Source: JAMXLG01 sp963765935
GTDB lineage: Bacteria; Vulcanimicrobiota; Vulcanimicrobiia; Vulcanimicrobiales; Vulcanimicrobiaceae
DNA length: 64,000 nucleotides
Direction of reading: 5' to 3'
Assembly: GCA_963765935.1 (NCBI GenBank)
Contig: CAVXXX010000001.1
Location: 1,488,001 to 1,552,000 of the forward strand
Shown here: positions 32,191 to 40,202 of the stretch, piece by piece
How the letters are laid out: the number at the start of each line of letters is the position of its first letter
Position numbering within the stretch: position 1 is the stretch's first letter
Position numbers and translations under genes: made by a program
Notes under the pieces: generated by a model
What the model was told of the DNA's origin: nothing
The model's input: only the letters and a program-made list of their open reading frames with translations
The model's database searches: none

Positions 32191-33438
32191 TCACCGGTCG
32201 TTTTCGCCGGGCTCATAATAACGGCGGTCGCGCAGGTTCTGCGGAAGATTTTCTTGCTTGACGGAATAATCATTGTGCGCGTAGTGATAGCCCTTGCCGT
32301 ACCCAAGCTGTTTCATGAGACCCGTCGGCGCATTACGCAAATGTAACGGCACGGGATCGTTGCGCGTCTCTTGGACGTCTTGGATCGCGGCACCGTAGGC
32401 GCGTCCGACGCTGTTGCTCTTCGGCGCCTTCGCTAAATACAGCGTCGCGTGCGCGAGCGGATAGAAACCTTCGGGCATTCCAATAAAATGCACCGCTTGC
32501 TGCGCGGCAATCGCAAGTTGAATCGCTTGCGGATCTGCCAATCCGACGTCTTCGGACGAGAGAATCACGAGACGGCGCGCGACGAACAACGGGTCTTCTC
32601 CGCCATCCAGCATGCGTGCTAGCCAATAGACCGCCGCATCGGGATCGCTCGCGCGAATGCTCTTGATGAATGCACTGATGACGTCGTAGTGCTGTTCTCC
32701 GCCCTTGTCATAGGTCGATCCGCGTTTTTGCAGCGCTTCGAGGACCAGCGCGCGATCGACGAGTTTGGCTCCGTTGCGAACGGGGGCCGTCTCGGATGCG
32801 AATTCTAGGGCGTTAAGCGCGGTGCGCGCATCGCCGTTTGCGTAGCCGATCAACGTCGCGCGTGCTTCGGGTTCCAATTCGATCGTTTGCGTACCGAGCC
32901 CGCGCTCCGGGTCGTTCAACGCACGATCGACGATTGCCGCGATCTCTTCGTCGCTAAGCTGCTGCAGCACAAAGACACGCGCACGCGAGAGCAACGCGGA
33001 ATTGACTTCAAACGATGGGTTCTCCGTTGTTGCGCCGATCAACGTTATGGTTCCGTCCTCAACATAGGGCAGCACCGCATCTTGCTGCGCCTTATTGAAG
33101 CGGTGGATTTCATCGATGAAGAGCACCGTGCGTTGCCCGACCCGGCGACGCGCCTGTGCTTCGGCGACGACGCGACGCAAGTCTGCAACACCGGCGCTCA
33201 CCGCGGAAAGCTTCTCGAATTTCGCACCGGTCGAACGCGCAACGATTTCTGCGAGCGTCGTCTTTCCCGTGCCCGGGGGACCCCACAGGATCATCGACGG
33301 TACACGGTCGCTTTCGATGGCGCGGCGCAGCGCGCGTCCGACACCGACGATTTGGTCCTGACCGACGTATTCTTCCAACGTTCGCGGCCGCATCCGCGCC
33401 GCGAGCGGTGCGTCCGGTTCGCCAAACAGCGAGTCCAT
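32191..33438 (-). CDS. rarA: replication-associated recombination protein RarA/MgsA
   Basis: A 415-aa AAA+ ATPase related to clamp loaders, acting at stalled forks. Start ATG 33436-33438 (MDSLFGEPDAPLAARMRPRT), the normal family N terminus; the longer open frame upstream is non-coding. Walker A WGPPGTGKTTLAEIVA, Walker B VLFIDEIHRF, sensor GATTENPSFEVNSALLSR. C-terminal tetramer domain: YWLARMLDGGEDPLFVARRL and SSEDVGLADP. Divergent from the TolB-like gene; a small frame or RNA follows. Confidence 0.96.
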   Translation of the reverse strand: MDSLFGEPDAPLAARMRPRTLEEYVGQDQIVGVGRALRRAIESDRVPSMILWGPPGTGKTTLAEIVARSTGAKFEKLSAVSAGVADLRRVVAEAQARRRVGQRTVLFIDEIHRFNKAQQDAVLPYVEDGTITLIGATTENPSFEVNSALLSRARVFVLQQLSDEEIAAIVDRALNDPERGLGTQTIELEPEARATLIGYANGDARTALNALEFASETAPVRNGAKLVDRALVLEALQKRGSTYDKGGEQHYDVISAFIKSIRASDPDAAVYWLARMLDGGEDPLFVARRLVILSSEDVGLADPQAIQLAIAAQQAVHFIGMPEGFYPLAHATLYLAKAPKSNSVGRAYGAAIQDVQETRNDPVPLHLRNAPTGLMKQLGYGKGYHYAHNDYSVKQENLPQNLRDRRYYEPGENDR

Positions 33439-33535
33439 GATGTGCCCTTCGTGCGACCTATCGCGCGCGCCTCGGTAACGCGGTTTGATGGAATTTTGAG
33501 TTACGAACGCGATGCTCGTGCGTATACTCGCCGTG

Positions 33536-34414
33536 ATGTCGAAGTTCAAACGTGCGCTCTCTGTCGCTGCCGTCCTCGCTTTGCTCGACGCAAATGCGGC
33601 ATCCAAGCAGTTTCATACCGGGAGCGCCCGCATTTTCGCGCCCGGCGTCATCTCCGGAACTGCCAACGACGGTTCGCCGACGTTCTCACCGGACGGGAAG
33701 ACGCTGCTCTTTACGCGCAGCGGCTCGGGCGCGGGAATGATTCTGGAGTCGCATCTCGTTCATGGCGCCTGGAGTACGCCAAGCGTCGCCGCGTTCTCGG
33801 GTGTATGGAACGACCAGCATCCCTCATTTGCACCCGACGGAAGCTATGTCGTCTTCGTTTCGACACGCCCGGCACCAGCGATCTCGAAGCGTGTAGCTCA
33901 CATCTGGAAAGTCGAGCGCACGGCGAACGGTTGGGGGACTCCGCACCACCTGCCGCCGGCCGTTAACTTTGATTCGCGTATCTTTGCGCCGAGCGTTGCT
34001 GCAGACGGTACGCTCTATTATCTCGATATCAAACTCGCCGGCACGCAGCGCCGCTTTCAACTCTATCGCGCACGTTTTATCAACGGCGCATATCAGGCGG
34101 CGCAACCATTGCCGTTCAGTTCACCGAAGACCGCCGACGTCGACCCGGAAATCGCACCCGATCAATCGTTTCTCGTTTTTGCCAGCAGTGGCCGCCGCAC
34201 CGGCGACACGAACGAGCACTTGTACATCGTCACGCGTAATGGCGGTCAGTGGGGTGAGCCGCAACCGTTACGATATGACGGAGACGATGCAAACGGCGGC
34301 AGCAACGACAACGAACCGCGCATCGGCCGCGACGGCCGCACGCTTTACTTCGCCAGCGACCGCAACGGCAACGGCGACACCAACGTTTGGTCGATCGATC
34401 TACCGGCTCGGTGA
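33536..34414 (+). CDS. secreted TolB/WD40-like (PD40) beta-propeller protein
   Basis: A 292-aa protein with an N-terminal signal (MSKFKRALSVAAVLALLDAN, cut before ASKQF). Several repeats of the PD40 type follow: SPTFSPDGKTLLFTRSG, QHPSFAPDGSYVVFVSTR, FAPSVAADGTLYYLD, VDPEIAPDQSFLVFASS, EPRIGRDGRTLYFASDR. These form propeller blades as in TolB or peptidase propellers. A TATACT box at 33523-33528 predicts transcription start at or beside ATG 33536, so the upstream starts are unlikely and the mRNA may be leaderless. It overlaps the convergent LptA-like gene by 15 nt. Binding partner unknown. Confidence 0.85.
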   Translation: MSKFKRALSVAAVLALLDANAASKQFHTGSARIFAPGVISGTANDGSPTFSPDGKTLLFTRSGSGAGMILESHLVHGAWSTPSVAAFSGVWNDQHPSFAPDGSYVVFVSTRPAPAISKRVAHIWKVERTANGWGTPHHLPPAVNFDSRIFAPSVAADGTLYYLDIKLAGTQRRFQLYRARFINGAYQAAQPLPFSSPKTADVDPEIAPDQSFLVFASSGRRTGDTNEHLYIVTRNGGQWGEPQPLRYDGDDANGGSNDNEPRIGRDGRTLYFASDRNGNGDTNVWSIDLPAR

Positions 34415-35086
34415 GGGGCTCGGCGCCGGCGTTTTCTTTTGTAGCGGGTTCTTGATCGTGATCGGTTTCGGTGTCGCGAAGTGCGGATTGACTTCGCTCG
34501 GGAACTGCATCACAACGTTGCCTTCGGCATGGGCTTTGCCGTCGATCGTATTATACACGACGTGCTCGGCTTTCATGTTGCGATCGCCTTGCACGATGTG
34601 CACGCTACCGCGTAGGTCGAGTTCGTGCGTGGCGTCATTCAATACACCCTTCGCGGCATCGACCGTCGTATCGGCTTGCACGTAATGCACGTTACCCGTT
34701 GCGGTGTAGACTTTGGCCGTCCCGTCGATATTGACTTGATCTGCGGTCAGCGTGGCGGGGCCGCGATTGCTCGCAGCGTTCGTGCTCGAAAGGCCCGCGA
34801 AATTTCCTTGCGAGTCGTGCATGACGACGTGCCCGTAGAGCGTCGCGGCTTTCGTTTTATAGTTTCCGTTCGCGCGATCGCCGGTGATGTCGCCGCCTTC
34901 GCGGTTCATCGTGACTTGATTCGGCGTCGAGAAGTCACCCGTCTTGAAATTGACGTCGACGGAGGTCATGTGCACGGTCCACACGCCCACGTTGAATTGC
35001 GTCCCGCCCGCGGCGGCAGACGGCGAGGGCTTAGGCGCCGCGGCGATCAGCGCTGCGGCGGCGAGGAGCGAAAGCGTGTATTTCAT
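34400..35086 (-). CDS. LptA/LptC-like (OstA) periplasmic protein
   Basis: A 228-aa protein with signal peptide (MKYTLSLLAAAALIAAAP). The mature part has the repeating short strands of the OstA/LptA beta-jellyroll: VDVNFKTGDFSTPNQVTM, AATLYGHVVMHDSQGNF, ATLTADQVNIDGTAKVY, ELDLRGSVHIVQGD, NMKAEHVVYNTIDGKAHAEGN. LptA-type proteins carry lipopolysaccharide across the periplasm, so this hints at an outer membrane. A Pro/Ser tail ends the protein. ATG overlaps the tsaC stop (ATGA). Confidence 0.82.
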   Translation of the reverse strand: MKYTLSLLAAAALIAAAPKPSPSAAAGGTQFNVGVWTVHMTSVDVNFKTGDFSTPNQVTMNREGGDITGDRANGNYKTKAATLYGHVVMHDSQGNFAGLSSTNAASNRGPATLTADQVNIDGTAKVYTATGNVHYVQADTTVDAAKGVLNDATHELDLRGSVHIVQGDRNMKAEHVVYNTIDGKAHAEGNVVMQFPSEVNPHFATPKPITIKNPLQKKTPAPSPSPSR

Positions 35087-35745
35087 TGCTGAGAGCGGAC
35101 CTTTACGCTATGACGTTCGACCGCTCCAAGAAGTTCCGCAATGCGTTCGTATTTCACGACGCCTTCACGCAGCAGGCGCACCGGCGATCGACTCAAGTCC
35201 ACAATCGATGCTTCGCCCTCATAACGCGTGGGCCCGTTCAGCACGAGCAAATCGGCGCTCGGTAGTTCGCTGGTATCGTCACCACCACGATAGGGCGGCC
35301 GTCCACTTTGATTCGCACTGGTCACTGCAAGCGGACCGCAGCGTTCCAAGATTGCGCGCGCGAGCGGCTCATCGGGAACGCGGAAGCCCAGCGTCGGCAT
35401 CCCGGCGGTGACCTCATCGCTGATGAACTCGGGCTTGCGCACGATCAGGATGACGGGGCCCGGCAGCAGTCGTTTTGCCGCCAAGATCGCGGCGGCATTT
35501 CCCGGCGCAAACTCCAAAAATTCCGCCGGCGTCGCGACGTGAAGCGTTAAGGGCTTTTCGTCGGGACGCCGTTTCGCGCGATACACTTTGTCGACGGCCG
35601 CTGAGCGATACGGGTCGCACGCAATGCCGTAACTCGTTTCATTCGGAAAGATGATCGTACCGCCGTCAAAGATGACGCGCGCGCACTCTTCCACGACGAT
35701 CTCGAGCGGTTCCGTACGCCCATCGAGGACGGCGCCGATCGCCAT
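35083..35745 (-). CDS. tsaC: L-threonylcarbamoyladenylate synthase (TsaC/Sua5/YrdC)
   Basis: A 220-aa YrdC-domain enzyme that makes threonylcarbamoyl-AMP for the tRNA modification t6A at position 37. Diagnostic: GTIIFPNETSYGIACDPYRS, VYRAKRRPDEKPLTLHV (KRxxxKPL), LPGPVILIVRK, LGFRVPDEPLARAIL and PLAVTSANQSGRPP. Complete for the short TsaC form. It lies 4 nt downstream of mreB and overlaps the LptA-like gene. Confidence 0.95.
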   Translation of the reverse strand: MAIGAVLDGRTEPLEIVVEECARVIFDGGTIIFPNETSYGIACDPYRSAAVDKVYRAKRRPDEKPLTLHVATPAEFLEFAPGNAAAILAAKRLLPGPVILIVRKPEFISDEVTAGMPTLGFRVPDEPLARAILERCGPLAVTSANQSGRPPYRGGDDTSELPSADLLVLNGPTRYEGEASIVDLSRSPVRLLREGVVKYERIAELLGAVERHSVKVRSQQ

Positions 35746-35749
35746 AATG

Positions 35750-36730
35750 CTACAGGTGCATTCTCATGCCCGTTCCGAGAGCGACGCATGAGAGGGGATC
35801 GTCGGCGACGATTGCGGGCACGCCCGTGACTTCCGAGAGCAGTCGATCCAAACCACGCAGCAGCGCGCCGCCGCCGGTCAGAATTACGCCACGATCGATG
35901 ATATCGGCCGCGAGTTCCGGCGGCGTCTTTTCGAGCACGGCTTTGACCGCTTCGACGATCGCGCCGACCGGTTCGGATAGCGCTTCGCGAATCTCTTCAC
36001 TCGTAATCTTCACGGTTTTCGGCAAACCGTTGATCAAGTCGCGGCCACGTATCTCCATCGCGAGTTCTTGTTCCAACTTATACGCGGAACCAATTTTGAT
36101 TTTGATCTCTTCCGCGGTACGTTCGCCGATCATCAGGTTGTAGACGCGGCGAATATAGCGCACGATCGCGTCGTCGAGCTTGTTCCCCGCAACGCGCAAC
36201 GACTGCGAAACGACCACGCCGCCGAGCGAGATCACCGCAACGTCGGTCGTACCGCCGCCGATATCGACGACCATCGAACCCGACGGTCCGTCGATCGGAA
36301 GACCGGCGCCGATTGCCGCCGCCATCGGTTCTTCGATAATATCGACGCTGCGTGCACCCGCGAGCTTTGCCGCGTCTTTGACCGCACGCTCTTCAACGCT
36401 CGTAATTTCGGCCGGCACGCAGATCGTCACATGCGGTTTCGGTTTGATAATCGACGACCACCACGAGCGGTCTTTCATCACTTTCTTGATAAAATACGAT
36501 AGCATCGCTTCGGTCACTTCGAAATCGGCGATAACGCCGTCGCGCAGGGGCCGAATTGCTTGAATGTGCGCGGGCGTTTTGCCGAGCATCTGTCGCGCCT
36601 CCTCGCCGACCGCGAGGACCTTTCCATTGTTCATGTCCTTCGCGACGACCGACGGCTCGCGCAATACGATGCCCTTGCCTTTGACGTGCACGAGCACGTT
36701 GGCCGTTCCAAGATCGATGCCGATGTCCAA
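35750..36730 (-). CDS. mreB: rod shape-determining protein MreB
   Basis: A 326-aa actin-like protein that forms membrane-bound filaments guiding side-wall synthesis. Phosphate loops: DIGIDLGTANVLVHVKG at the N terminus and SMVVDIGGGTTDVAVISLGG near residue 150. Adenosine motif: GVILTGGGALLRGLD near the end. EPMAAAIGAGLPIDG is also conserved. No mreC or mreD follows; instead tsaC and an LptA-like gene do. The presence indicates a rod-like cell. It follows murA. Confidence 0.97.
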   Translation of the reverse strand: MDIGIDLGTANVLVHVKGKGIVLREPSVVAKDMNNGKVLAVGEEARQMLGKTPAHIQAIRPLRDGVIADFEVTEAMLSYFIKKVMKDRSWWSSIIKPKPHVTICVPAEITSVEERAVKDAAKLAGARSVDIIEEPMAAAIGAGLPIDGPSGSMVVDIGGGTTDVAVISLGGVVVSQSLRVAGNKLDDAIVRYIRRVYNLMIGERTAEEIKIKIGSAYKLEQELAMEIRGRDLINGLPKTVKITSEEIREALSEPVGAIVEAVKAVLEKTPPELAADIIDRGVILTGGGALLRGLDRLLSEVTGVPAIVADDPLSCVALGTGMRMHL

Positions 36731-36765
36731 ACCGAACTCCCTAAGCTGTTGAGGTTGACGAGAAA

Positions 36766-38121
36766 CTAACTGGCGGCGGTATTCACACGAGAAAACTCGC
36801 GCGTTTCAAATATTCCGGCGGGCTCGACGAGCGGCGTCACACCGCTCGACCGCTGTACTTGCGCGCCGAGACTTGAAAGCATTTCTTCCAACCGCTCGTA
36901 ACCGCGGTCGATGTACTCGAGACCAATGATCTCGGTTTCGCCCGCTGCGGCAAGGCCCGCAACTACGAGCGCCGCACCGGCGCGAATATCGGGCGCTTCG
37001 ACTGGCGCACCGGAGAGCTGCGTTACGCCTTTGACGACGGCCGTATTACTCTCCATCGAGACGCGAACGTCGGCGCCCATACGCGCAAGCTCGTTCACGT
37101 ATGAGAAGCGCGCGTTGAAGATCGATTCTTCAACGACGCTCGTACCGGGAACGGTGCACAGGAACGAAACCATTTGCGGCTGGAGATCGGTGGGGAATCC
37201 GGGATGCGGTGCAGTGAGAATTTCCGTGCCGCCCGTGATCGTACTGCCATCGACACGAATCCAATCGACGCCGTACGTAAGATCGACGCCGCATTCTTGC
37301 AGCTTCATCATGAACGCTTCGAGATGATCGGGACGGCAGCCGGTGACCGTAACATCGCCGCGGGTGACTGCGCCGCTGAGTAGCAACGACCCGGTCACGA
37401 TGCGATCGGGGATGATCGTGTACTCAACCGCGTGCAATTCTTTGACGCCTTCGACCACGATCGCATCGGTGCCGAGACCGGACATCTTCGCGCCCATCGC
37501 CTGCAAAAAGTTTCCGAGATCGACGACTTCCGGTTCCATCGCCGCATTCGAAATCGTCGTCGTGCCGTCCGCGAGCACGGATGCGAGCATCGCGTTCTTC
37601 GTGGCGCCGACACTCGGCATGCGGAATTCGACGTTGCCGCCTTGCAGCCGCTTCTGTTTCGATTGCGCAATCAATGAGCCGTGATGGTTCGAGACCTCGC
37701 AGCCGAGCGCAATAAAAGCTTGTTCGTGCATGTCGGTCGCGCGCGTTCCCAGCACGCAACCGCCGGGCAGCGGAACTTCCGCGCGTCCAAAGCGTCCGAG
37801 CAACGGACCGACGACGTCGAACGACGCAGCGAGCTTGCGCACCAGCATGTACGGCGCTTTGCACGACGCGACATTGCTCGGATCGATCGTGATCGTGTTC
37901 TCGCCTTCGTAGCGAATACGCGCGCCGAGCGCTTCGAGCAGCGACCACATCACGGAAACGTCGGTGATCCGTGGCACGCGATGAAGCGTGACGGTTCCTT
38001 TCGCCAATAGCGCAGCAGCCATGATCGGCAACGCGGCGTTTTTCGCGCCATGCGTAGCGACCGAGCCCTCGAGCCGTGCGCCGCCATGCACCCGGAGGGT
38101 GGTCTCTAAGCGGTCGAGCAT
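36766..38121 (-). CDS. murA: UDP-N-acetylglucosamine 1-carboxyvinyltransferase
   Basis: A 451-aa EPSP-synthase-fold enzyme for the first committed peptidoglycan step, transferring enolpyruvate to UDP-GlcNAc. GARLEGSVATHGAKNAALPIM starts the first domain (Lys-Asn pair). The loop Cys that fosfomycin attacks is present in PLPGGCVLGTRATDMH. Further: HPGFPTDLQPQMVSFLC and IRAGAALVVAGLAAAGET. A terminator-like hairpin ends only 15 nt before its ATG (38119-38121), so expression may be attenuated or driven from a promoter inside that gap. Shares the strand with the atp operon upstream and mreB downstream. Confidence 0.97.
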   Translation of the reverse strand: MLDRLETTLRVHGGARLEGSVATHGAKNAALPIMAAALLAKGTVTLHRVPRITDVSVMWSLLEALGARIRYEGENTITIDPSNVASCKAPYMLVRKLAASFDVVGPLLGRFGRAEVPLPGGCVLGTRATDMHEQAFIALGCEVSNHHGSLIAQSKQKRLQGGNVEFRMPSVGATKNAMLASVLADGTTTISNAAMEPEVVDLGNFLQAMGAKMSGLGTDAIVVEGVKELHAVEYTIIPDRIVTGSLLLSGAVTRGDVTVTGCRPDHLEAFMMKLQECGVDLTYGVDWIRVDGSTITGGTEILTAPHPGFPTDLQPQMVSFLCTVPGTSVVEESIFNARFSYVNELARMGADVRVSMESNTAVVKGVTQLSGAPVEAPDIRAGAALVVAGLAAAGETEIIGLEYIDRGYERLEEMLSSLGAQVQRSSGVTPLVEPAGIFETREFSRVNTAAS

Positions 38122-38127
38122 TGATTC

Positions 38128-38160
38128 AAAAAGTTCGCGGGGCGCTGGTGTGCGCCCCGC
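38128..38160 (-). terminator. intrinsic terminator after atpC, just before murA
   Basis: Read on the - strand: GCGGGGCGC-loop-GCGCCCCGC (stem 38152-38160 with 38137-38145, 6-nt loop) followed by GAACTTTTTG. It ends the atp operon but lies directly in front of the murA start. Confidence 0.85.
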
Positions 38161-38199
38161 TACTGAATATCGGCCTTTCTGCAGCGAACGTAAGCTGCT

Positions 38200-38577
38200 T
38201 CAGTGGCTCCCAACCAGGCGTAGCTTCGCATTCGCAAACTCGACGACGATCGGATCGGTTGCGCTCGAAAGTTCCTCACGCGTCTTCGCGACATCGATTT
38301 CATCAAAACTCAGCGCCGCATCGACCAGGATTGTCAGCCGGTCCGGCAGCGCTTGCATGAAGCCTTCGCTCGTCGCAAGTTCCAGCCGGTCGGTCTTGCC
38401 TTCACCAACGACATTCGCGCGCAGCACGCCGGGCTTGAGCGCCGCGAGAAACGGCGCGTGATGCGGAAGGATACCTTCCTCGCCTTCGGTCGTCACCGCG
38501 ATCACGAGCTCCGCATCACCCTCGAAAACCACCTTCGTGGGCGTGATGAGCTTGAACGGAATCGTCGAAGCGGCCAT
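38200..38577 (-). CDS. atpC: ATP synthase epsilon subunit
   Basis: A 125-aa F1 central stalk subunit. IPFKLITPTKVVFEGDAELV and GEEGILPHHAPFLAALKPGV are the typical N-terminal sandwich motifs. C-terminal helices are short. Last gene of the atp operon. An inserted-looking hairpin element separates it from atpD by about 110 nt, whereas the other F1 genes are close together. Confidence 0.95.
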   Translation of the reverse strand: MAASTIPFKLITPTKVVFEGDAELVIAVTTEGEEGILPHHAPFLAALKPGVLRANVVGEGKTDRLELATSEGFMQALPDRLTILVDAALSFDEIDVAKTREELSSATDPIVVEFANAKLRLVGSH

Positions 38578-38698
38578 TAGACCGTTCCCTCTAATGCGTG
38601 CATCGCGCCCTCAGGCAAGGATCGAGGAGCGAAGTGTGCTTCAGCACATGAGCGATCGAGAGACGCAGCATGAGGGCGTGAGGTGCGCATTAGACCGT
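38575..38698. repeat. hairpin element inserted between atpD and atpC, flanked by an 11-bp direct repeat
   Basis: CATTAGACCGT occurs at 38575-38585 (atpC start) and 38688-38698 (atpD stop). Between them lies a nearly complete long hairpin: CTAATGCG...CGCCCTCA (from 38591) pairs with TGAGGGCG...CGCATTAG (to 38693) with 19 of 23 matches, and an inner TGTGCT/AGCACA stem. On the coding strand both flanks read ACGGTCTAATG, so removing one copy would restore a TAATG stop/start contact like that between atpA and atpG. This looks like a miniature mobile or REP-like element. Confidence 0.7.
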
Positions 38699-40189
38699 GG
38701 CGCTCAGTTTTTCGGCGGCAGCTTTGACTTCGTCGATCGAGCCTTTGTAGAAGAACGCCTGCTCCGGGAGATTGTCGACTTTGCCCTCGAGAATTTCGCG
38801 GAAGCCGGCGATTGTGTCTTGGATCTTGACGTACTTGCCGGGCGTGCCCGTGAACTGTTCGGCAACAAAGAACGGCTGCGAGAAGAAGCGCTGCATCCGG
38901 CGCGCGCGGCCGACGGTGATCTTGTCGTCTTCCGAGAGTTCTTCGATACCGAGAATCGCGATGATGTCTTGGAGGTCCCGATAGCGCTGCAGCGTTTCTT
39001 GCACGCCGCGCGCCACGTCGTAGTGCTCCTGACCGACGATCGCCGGATCGAGAATGCGCGACGTTGACGCCAGCGGATCGACCGCCGGGTAGATGCCAAG
39101 CTCCGAGATCGGACGCGAAAGTGCCGTCGTCGCGTCCAAATGCGCGAACGTTACGGCAACGGCCGGGTCGGTGTAGTCGTCAGCGGGCACGTACACGGCT
39201 TGGACCGACGTAATCGAACCCTTGTTGGTCGACGTGATGCGCTCTTCGAGCGAACCCATGTCGGTCGAGAGCGTCGGCTGGTAACCGACGGCGGACGGCA
39301 TGCGGCCCATCAGCGCGGAGACTTCCGAACCCGCTTGCAGATAGCGGAAGATGTTGTCCATGAACAGCAGCACGTCGGCGCCTTGTTCATCGCGGAAATA
39401 TTCCGCCATCGTTACGCCGGTTTGCGCGATGCGGAAACGCACGCCCGGCGGCTCGTCCATCTGACCGAAAACGAGCGTCGTCTGCGCGAGAACGCCCGAC
39501 TCTTTCATTTCTTGCCAGAGGTCGTTACCTTCGCGCGTGCGTTCACCGACGCCGGTGAAGACAGAGAAGCCTTTGTGCACGTTCGCAATGTTGCGAATGA
39601 GTTCTTGAATGAGCACCGTCTTGCCGACGCCCGCGCCGCCGAAGAGTCCGACCTTACCACCGCGCGTGTACGGTGCCATCAAGTCGATGACTTTGATGCC
39701 GGTTTCGAAGAGTTTCGGCGTCGGATCTTGCGACTTGAAATCCGGCGCGGGACGGTGAATCGGCCATTCCGCGGCTGCTTTCACCGGCGCATCGGTGTCG
39801 ATCGCCTTGCCGAGCACGTTGAAAATACGCCCGAGCGTGCCTTCACCGACCGGAACTTTGATCGGACCGCCGGTACTCGTGACGGCATCGCCGCGACGAA
39901 GACCGTCCGTCGATCCCATCGCGAGACAGCGCACTTGGTTATTGCCAAGTTCGTCCTGCACTTCGAGGACGAGATCGCGGGCCTGCATCGCGGTACCGCC
40001 GAGTTCGATCGCCTGTCCTGAGCCTGTCGAAGGGCCCCCAGTGGTCGCGTGTCCGTTCGTGCCCGCCGCGCTCGCGCCTTCGTTTACGCGAGTGGTGAGC
40101 GCGTCGTTGATTTTCGGAAGCGTCTCCGCCGTAAATTCGACGTCGACGACATTTCCGAGCACTTGCACAACTTTACCGGTGGCAGCCAT
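38690..40189 (-). CDS. atpD: ATP synthase beta subunit, with N-terminal inserted segment
   Basis: A 499-aa catalytic F1 subunit. P-loop GLFGGAGVGKTVLIQELI, catalytic Glu in GVGERTREGNDL, and ALMGRMPSAVGYQPTLSTDM are all present. Residues about 36-68 are extra relative to usual beta subunits: a Gly/Ala/Thr-rich stretch including GGPSTGSGQAIELGG. The PSTGSGQA part is encoded by a copy of the dispersed repeat at 40014-40034 and sits between strands of the N-terminal barrel, which may tolerate it. Elsewhere the protein is normal. Confidence 0.96.
   Translation of the reverse strand: MAATGKVVQVLGNVVDVEFTAETLPKINDALTTRVNEGASAAGTNGHATTGGPSTGSGQAIELGGTAMQARDLVLEVQDELGNNQVRCLAMGSTDGLRRGDAVTSTGGPIKVPVGEGTLGRIFNVLGKAIDTDAPVKAAAEWPIHRPAPDFKSQDPTPKLFETGIKVIDLMAPYTRGGKVGLFGGAGVGKTVLIQELIRNIANVHKGFSVFTGVGERTREGNDLWQEMKESGVLAQTTLVFGQMDEPPGVRFRIAQTGVTMAEYFRDEQGADVLLFMDNIFRYLQAGSEVSALMGRMPSAVGYQPTLSTDMGSLEERITSTNKGSITSVQAVYVPADDYTDPAVAVTFAHLDATTALSRPISELGIYPAVDPLASTSRILDPAIVGQEHYDVARGVQETLQRYRDLQDIIAILGIEELSEDDKITVGRARRMQRFFSQPFFVAEQFTGTPGKYVKIQDTIAGFREILEGKVDNLPEQAFFYKGSIDEVKAAAEKLSATV
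40014..40034 (+). repeat. dispersed repeat, copy inside atpD
   Basis: TGTCCTGAGCCTGTCGAAGGG on the + strand. On the coding strand it is read in frame as PSTGSGQ. It matches the intergenic copies at 12001 and 18919 over CCTGAGC(C/T)TGTCGAAGG. Confidence 0.85.
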
Positions 40190-40202
40190 TTGTTTAGTCC
40201 CT

